A stretch of 18,412 bases of DNA from Syntrophomonadaceae bacterium (lineage in GTDB: Bacteria > Bacillota > Dethiobacteria > DTU022), in the NCBI GenBank assembly GCA_007136055.1, contig SLHT01000208.1, positions 1 through 18,412 on the forward strand, given 5' to 3'. Each line of letters starts with the position of its first letter. The first letter of the stretch is position 1. Below the pieces are notes generated by a model. That model worked only from the letters and a program-made list of their open reading frames with translations. It was not told the DNA's origin and ran no database searches. A program made the position numbers and the translations under genes. Below, one piece after another: positions 14,457 to 18,412 of this stretch.

Positions 14457-16208
14457 ATGCTTATTCTTTTTTCATTGCAATTAATCAGCGTCTATCTAGT
14501 CCAATCACTGGAGCAATATTATCTTCGTAGCTATAAAGAAAGCCTGGAGAATCAAGCCAGGCTACTATCTGTTTTTATGGAGCCGGGGCTTGGAGAGAGG
14601 CAGGTTTGGGCAGAAGATACGGTTCGTTTTGCCCGCGAATTCAGGGATTTGCATGAAATGGAAATTATTATTCTGGATAATTTTGCCCAGGTCATCGGGA
14701 CATCAGGCAGCCAGACTCTTATCGGGCGCCGCCTGATTCGCGATGAGATTACCCGGGCTTTAGCCGGCAATTTAAGTGATGATGTGCGTTTTGATCCTGT
14801 CAGCCAGGAGCGGCGTTATTACCTTGCATTCCCCATAGTAAATGATCAAAGCGCGCTCGGGGTCATCTACCTGAGTGGTTCCCTCCGGTCGGTTGATGAC
14901 ACGCTGAATGAAGTTAAAACGATTCTGCTCTACGGTGTGGGCCTTGCCCTTGCGGTTAGTTTAATGTTGGGGGTTGTCCTCACCAAAACAATAACGATAC
15001 CAATTAAGAATGTGACAGATCAAGCTTATTATATGGCCCGTGGAGATTATTCCCGTAAAATAAAAGTTCAGGCAGCAGATGAAATAGGACGTCTGGGTGA
15101 AACATTTAACTATCTTGCTGATCAGTTGAGTCACACTATTGACGAGATGTCTTCCGAAAGAAGCAAGGTTGAAGCGATTATCAACAATATGTCTGACGGT
15201 ATTGTCGCGTTGGACGGGAAAGGGAGCCTTATACAAGTTAACCCGTCAGCACAGCGCCTGCTTAACAATCTCCGTTTAATAGTGCCCAATCTGAACAGAT
15301 CAGGTTTTAGCCTGCTGCGTAATTTGATTGGTGCCGATGAAATGCGTAAATTTATCCGCCGACAAAAGCCGCTGACCGCAGAGATATCAAACAACTCACC
15401 CGAATACACCCTGGAAGTAAAAATAGCTCCCTTTAAAGTTGACAGGGGTAAGCTTGACGGAACTCTAATTGTTCTGCATGATATAACCCAGGAGAGAGAA
15501 TTAACCAGGCGTCAGGAAGATTTTGTTGCCGATGTTTCTCACGAATTAAGAACTCCCCTGGCTACAGTTAAGAGTTATGTTGAAACCCTGCTGGACGGGG
15601 CAGCTGAAGAACCGGAAATCCGCAGCCGTTTCTTAAATGTTTTGGCTGAAGAAACGGATCGGATGGTTACAATGGTTAAAGACCTCCTGGTTTTATCCCA
15701 GATGGATGCAAGCCAGGCTTACTGGCAGAAAAGTGAAGTTGACTTGCTGGTGCTTGTAACTGAGGCTGTTGAGCAGCTCAGGCAGAAGCAAAAAGTTCAG
15801 CTTCCGACTATTAATGTGCAAATAGATCCGGATTACTCCAGCGTGCTTGCTGATCGTGATAAAATTATGAGGGTTATTTCTAACCTGTTGAATAATGCAG
15901 TAAAATATACACCTTTGAGTGGTGAGATTACTATCAGCGCTGAAGCTGAAGGAAAGTTTATAAAAGTGTTAATTGAAGATACAGGTTGTGGTATTCCTGA
16001 AAGCGAATTGCCCAGGGTTTTCGAACGTTTTTACAGGGTAGAAAAAACAAGAAGCCGTGACTTTGGCGGAATAGGGCTTGGTTTGTCGATTGCCCGTAAA
16101 GTGGTCGAAAGCCATGATGGTACAATATGGATCGAGAGCAACCCGGGGATGGGCACAAAAGTATTCTTTACTCTTCCCAGGTCCGGTAGCGGAAAGGGTA
16201 GGCTATGA
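14457..16208 (+). CDS. walK: Sensor histidine kinase WalK (YycG)
   Basis: In order, the protein has an N-terminal membrane helix, an extracytoplasmic sensor region (about 20-155), a second membrane helix (about 160-184), a HAMP domain, a PAS domain near 245-340, and the kinase core. The phosphoacceptor H362 is in DVSHELRTPL (numbered from ATG 14457). N, G1 and G2 boxes follow (NLLNNAVKYTP, DTGCGIP, GIGLGLSIARKVVE). The coordinates use ATG 14457, the first ordinary start codon, but the conserved frame clearly continues upstream as NSLQWKIIFIYI, which is typical WalK sequence. There is no ATG, GTG or TTG in that upstream stretch before a stop at 14388-14390, and ATG 14457 has no ribosome binding site. 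The real start is therefore uncertain. The stop overlaps the yycH start by 4 bp. Confidence 0.93.
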   Translation: MLILFSLQLISVYLVQSLEQYYLRSYKESLENQARLLSVFMEPGLGERQVWAEDTVRFAREFRDLHEMEIIILDNFAQVIGTSGSQTLIGRRLIRDEITRALAGNLSDDVRFDPVSQERRYYLAFPIVNDQSALGVIYLSGSLRSVDDTLNEVKTILLYGVGLALAVSLMLGVVLTKTITIPIKNVTDQAYYMARGDYSRKIKVQAADEIGRLGETFNYLADQLSHTIDEMSSERSKVEAIINNMSDGIVALDGKGSLIQVNPSAQRLLNNLRLIVPNLNRSGFSLLRNLIGADEMRKFIRRQKPLTAEISNNSPEYTLEVKIAPFKVDRGKLDGTLIVLHDITQERELTRRQEDFVADVSHELRTPLATVKSYVETLLDGAAEEPEIRSRFLNVLAEETDRMVTMVKDLLVLSQMDASQAYWQKSEVDLLVLVTEAVEQLRQKQKVQLPTINVQIDPDYSSVLADRDKIMRVISNLLNNAVKYTPLSGEITISAEAEGKFIKVLIEDTGCGIPESELPRVFERFYRVEKTRSRDFGGIGLGLSIARKVVESHDGTIWIESNPGMGTKVFFTLPRSGSGKGRL

Positions 16209-17554
16209 TCATAGAAAATATAAAAAGCGTATTACTTTTCTTATTATTTGGCTTAAGCCTTTTATTGACTTACCAGCTATGGTATGGAGATATGCCTGCC
16301 CAATTGCTGCAAGAAGATGTTTATGAAAACCTAATGGTTGAAGAGCCTCGGTCCCTGGAAAATTTGCTAATGCCCTATTTTATTGCGGTTAATGTTGAGG
16401 ACGGATTCTACATATTTAAGAAAGGGGAAACTGATTACGAAAGCTTATGGGACGAATTATCAAATACGCTGCAGCGGATTAGTAGCGATACTATTGTGGA
16501 AGAGGCGATGCCGCCTGAAGGGTCAAGAAAACTTCTAACCTGCTATTTGCAGCCTGATCTGCCCGTGGGAAAAGGTTTGCCCTGGCTTGAAGAAGCCTCT
16601 TATGCAGAAATCCGCACCATAGAATTATACTCAAACAATGACCGGAAGTGGTTGATCCTGGCGGAGTCCGGCAATAAAAACACTATAAACTTACTGCTGT
16701 CTCCGGGAATTGCAGAACATTTTAGTGCGCTTTTGGATGAAGTGAGCACTGAAGATAAAAAGTTACATGCCAGGCTAACAGCAGATCATCTTCCCCAACC
16801 GTCCGAGGTGGATCTTGAGGTGGAAGTTCCAATTTATGTGCCTGTGGAACCTTTATTTATGGATGAATTGGCATTAAAACCCGAAGCTATTGAGCATGAC
16901 TTAATTCTCAAAACTTTTTTTGTCGATTTTAACATGGCCCGCATTATTGAAGAAAAAGACGGTGGGTTGATCTATACTGATGGGGAAAAAGGGTTGCGGC
17001 TAACCGAGACCGGTCTCGAGTATTCTGCCCCACAGAAAGAAGTTGGACAGGTTACCGTAACATATCCGGAGGCATTATTTAATAGCAGCAGCTTAATCAG
17101 TTATCATGGTGGGTGGCCGGAAAATCTTCGCCTGGACGGATTCAGTTTATCAGGCTGGGGCAGGGTCGCATATTACAATGCCAGCTGGTGCATGTTTCAT
17201 GATGGTTTTCCGATTTTTACAAACCAACCCACGACAGCTTTATTTAATGATAACGGTTTATTTTACTACGCGAGATTCATATTCTTTACAGATAATGCTA
17301 TCATGGAAGAAGGCAAACAAAAGCCTGTGACCATGTGGTATGATGCTCTTGCTGAAGCGTTAGATCTTATTAAAGAGCAAAATTCAAAAAGAAATAATCC
17401 TTTGCTTCTGGAAGAAATTAGCCTTGGCTATGTTGTTCCCAACTCCCCAAATAACTACAGGGGTGTGCCTGTATGGCGAATAACTATTTCAGGAGAAACC
17501 TTTACTTTGACGGCGGACCAGCTTGATCTTCTTGAAGAGGAGGATTTGATTTGA
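16205..17554 (+). CDS. yycH: WalK regulator YycH
   Basis: This 449-residue protein has a short cytoplasmic N-terminus and one membrane helix (about 8-25, VLLFLLFGLSLLLTYQLWYGD), with the rest outside the membrane. Size, topology and position directly after walK identify it as YycH, although sequence conservation in this family is low. In Bacillus, YycH and YycI contact WalK through their membrane helices and restrain its activity; in Staphylococcus they stimulate it, so the sign here is unknown. ATG 16205 overlaps the walK stop as ATGA, pointing to coupled translation. Its last bases carry AGAGGAGG (17536-17543), the ribosome binding site of the next gene. Confidence 0.88.
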   Translation: MIIENIKSVLLFLLFGLSLLLTYQLWYGDMPAQLLQEDVYENLMVEEPRSLENLLMPYFIAVNVEDGFYIFKKGETDYESLWDELSNTLQRISSDTIVEEAMPPEGSRKLLTCYLQPDLPVGKGLPWLEEASYAEIRTIELYSNNDRKWLILAESGNKNTINLLLSPGIAEHFSALLDEVSTEDKKLHARLTADHLPQPSEVDLEVEVPIYVPVEPLFMDELALKPEAIEHDLILKTFFVDFNMARIIEEKDGGLIYTDGEKGLRLTETGLEYSAPQKEVGQVTVTYPEALFNSSSLISYHGGWPENLRLDGFSLSGWGRVAYYNASWCMFHDGFPIFTNQPTTALFNDNGLFYYARFIFFTDNAIMEEGKQKPVTMWYDALAEALDLIKEQNSKRNNPLLLEEISLGYVVPNSPNNYRGVPVWRITISGETFTLTADQLDLLEEEDLI

Positions 17555-18412
17555 ACCTTGGTCAAGCCAAATCAATATTAATTATTGCTTTTGCCGGTTT
17601 AAACCTTTTTCTAAGTTACCATCTTTTTTGGCCTGACTTCGGCAGATTGACCAGGGTTGCTGTAACAGCAGAAGACTTGCGTGCAGCAGAGGTTATGCTC
17701 AGCGAAAACAACTATTATCTCCAAACAAACCTGGATCGATCAGTGCAGGCAAGCGATTTTCTGACCGTGGCTCCTGCCCTGAGCTTGCAGGGAGAAATTC
17801 TACAGGAGTTTATTAAAAAAGGGGCCCAGGTTGCTGAATCTGAAAACGCGACTGCTTACCGGGCGGAAGAAGAGACTGCAGTGATTTATTCCAGCGGACT
17901 TGTTCGGGTTATTTATGAACCCGGCGTTATTTTGGCTGAAGACACCCTTGGCCTTGAAGAACGACGCCTTGTGGAACTGGTTGGAGCATTTTTAACAAAA
18001 GAACGGTTAATGCCGGAAGGTATAGTTTTCGATTACATGGAAAAAAGTGATGCTGGATTTACGACTATGCACTACTATCAAACATACGAAGAAAAACCAG
18101 TTTATGCTGGTAAGCTCAAAGTTACTGTTGACTCGGATAAACTTACTGCAGTTCAGATATACTGGTTAATGCCGGTTGAGAGACTGCCGCGAAGAGAAAT
18201 GGAAGTGATCTCGGCAACCGAAGCTTTAAAGAACATGGTAGATGAGCTGGGGCCAAGCCATGAACCGAAGGCAGTCAGGGAAATAAAACTGGGTTATTAC
18301 AGCGGTGAATATGATGCCGAAAAATGGGAGATTCCTCCTGTCTGGCGAATTATGCTGGAGGATAATGAATATTATTACATAAATGCTTTTACCGGCAATA
18401 TCGAGCAGGATA
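17551..18412 (+). CDS. yycI: WalK regulator YycI, cut by window end
   Basis: The frame opens at TTG 17551, which overlaps the yycH stop (TTGA), with AGAGGAGG 7 bp upstream. It stays open to the window edge for 287 codons. The N-terminus reads MNLGQAKSILIIAFAGLNLF, closely matching the KAKTILI-type anchor of YycI, followed by LSYHLFWPD. The remainder is a soluble extracytoplasmic domain with alternating beta-strand-like sequence and repeats of Tyr-rich segments (HYYQTYEEKPVYAG, LGYYSGEYD), as in the YycI fold that resembles a YycH domain. The reading frame, start signal and operon position make this a real gene. The C-terminus, and walJ that usually follows, lie outside the window. Confidence 0.88.
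   Translation, partial: MNLGQAKSILIIAFAGLNLFLSYHLFWPDFGRLTRVAVTAEDLRAAEVMLSENNYYLQTNLDRSVQASDFLTVAPALSLQGEILQEFIKKGAQVAESENATAYRAEEETAVIYSSGLVRVIYEPGVILAEDTLGLEERRLVELVGAFLTKERLMPEGIVFDYMEKSDAGFTTMHYYQTYEEKPVYAGKLKVTVDSDKLTAVQIYWLMPVERLPRREMEVISATEALKNMVDELGPSHEPKAVREIKLGYYSGEYDAEKWEIPPVWRIMLEDNEYYYINAFTGNIEQD

Overview
The window reads as an origin-proximal chromosome segment of a Gram-positive bacterium of the Firmicutes, most likely an anaerobic Clostridia-type lineage. This is inferred from Soj/Spo0J-type ParA and ParB with two perfect TGTTTCACGTGAAACA parS sites, strong Shine-Dalgarno sequences, frequent TTG/GTG starts, a WalR-WalK-YycH-YycI cell-wall stress cassette, a four-cysteine adenylate kinase LID and a DUF951-YchF pair. 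Every gene lies on the + strand. The order (soj-spo0J, ychF, rpsF-ssb-rpsR, rplI-dnaB, walRK-yycHI) recalls the origin region of Bacillus subtilis. No transposase, phage gene, CRISPR array, tRNA or rRNA was seen.

Layout. 1-462 is a gene-free leader upstream of parA. 463-2086 is parA-parB, with the two parS sites just after it (2093-2148). 2200-3893 is a promoter region, a membrane-anchored M23 peptidase and a bactofilin, a pair expected to act on local cell-wall shaping, closed by a terminator. 4104-7088 is adk, a DUF951 zinc-ribbon-like protein, ychF and an AI-2E/PerM-type membrane protein. 7095-8515 is a promoter, a structured leader and rpsF-ssb-rpsR ending at a terminator; rpsF carries a long acidic tail built from a 45-bp tandem repeat. 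8583-11824 is rplI, dnaB and a FAD-dependent dehydrogenase with a cysteine cluster. 11825-12114 is an unusual non-coding leader with a promoter, a promoter-proximal terminator hairpin and a downstream 12-bp inverted repeat. 12115-13630 is a G5-plus-M23 cell-wall hydrolase with its own terminator. 13712 to the right edge is walR, walK, yycH and yycI (yycI truncated by the window end).

How it works together. The genes cover chromosome partition (ParABS), replication (DnaB, SSB), translation (S6, S18, L9, YchF), adenylate balance (Adk) and cell-wall remodelling with its sensor (two M23 proteins, bactofilin, WalRK and its YycH/YycI modulators).

Most of the coding content is ordinary core genome. 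The parts that deserve a second look are non-coding or translational. First, the walR-walK junction has a strong SD followed by CTT TAA C and no standard start codon for the conserved WalK N-terminus. Second, the leader before the second M23 gene holds long-range loop complementarity. Third, the rpsF tail repeat and the rpsF leader are unusual. Fourth, the paired parS sites are arranged as a possible composite hairpin. I found nothing I would confidently call a new multi-gene system.
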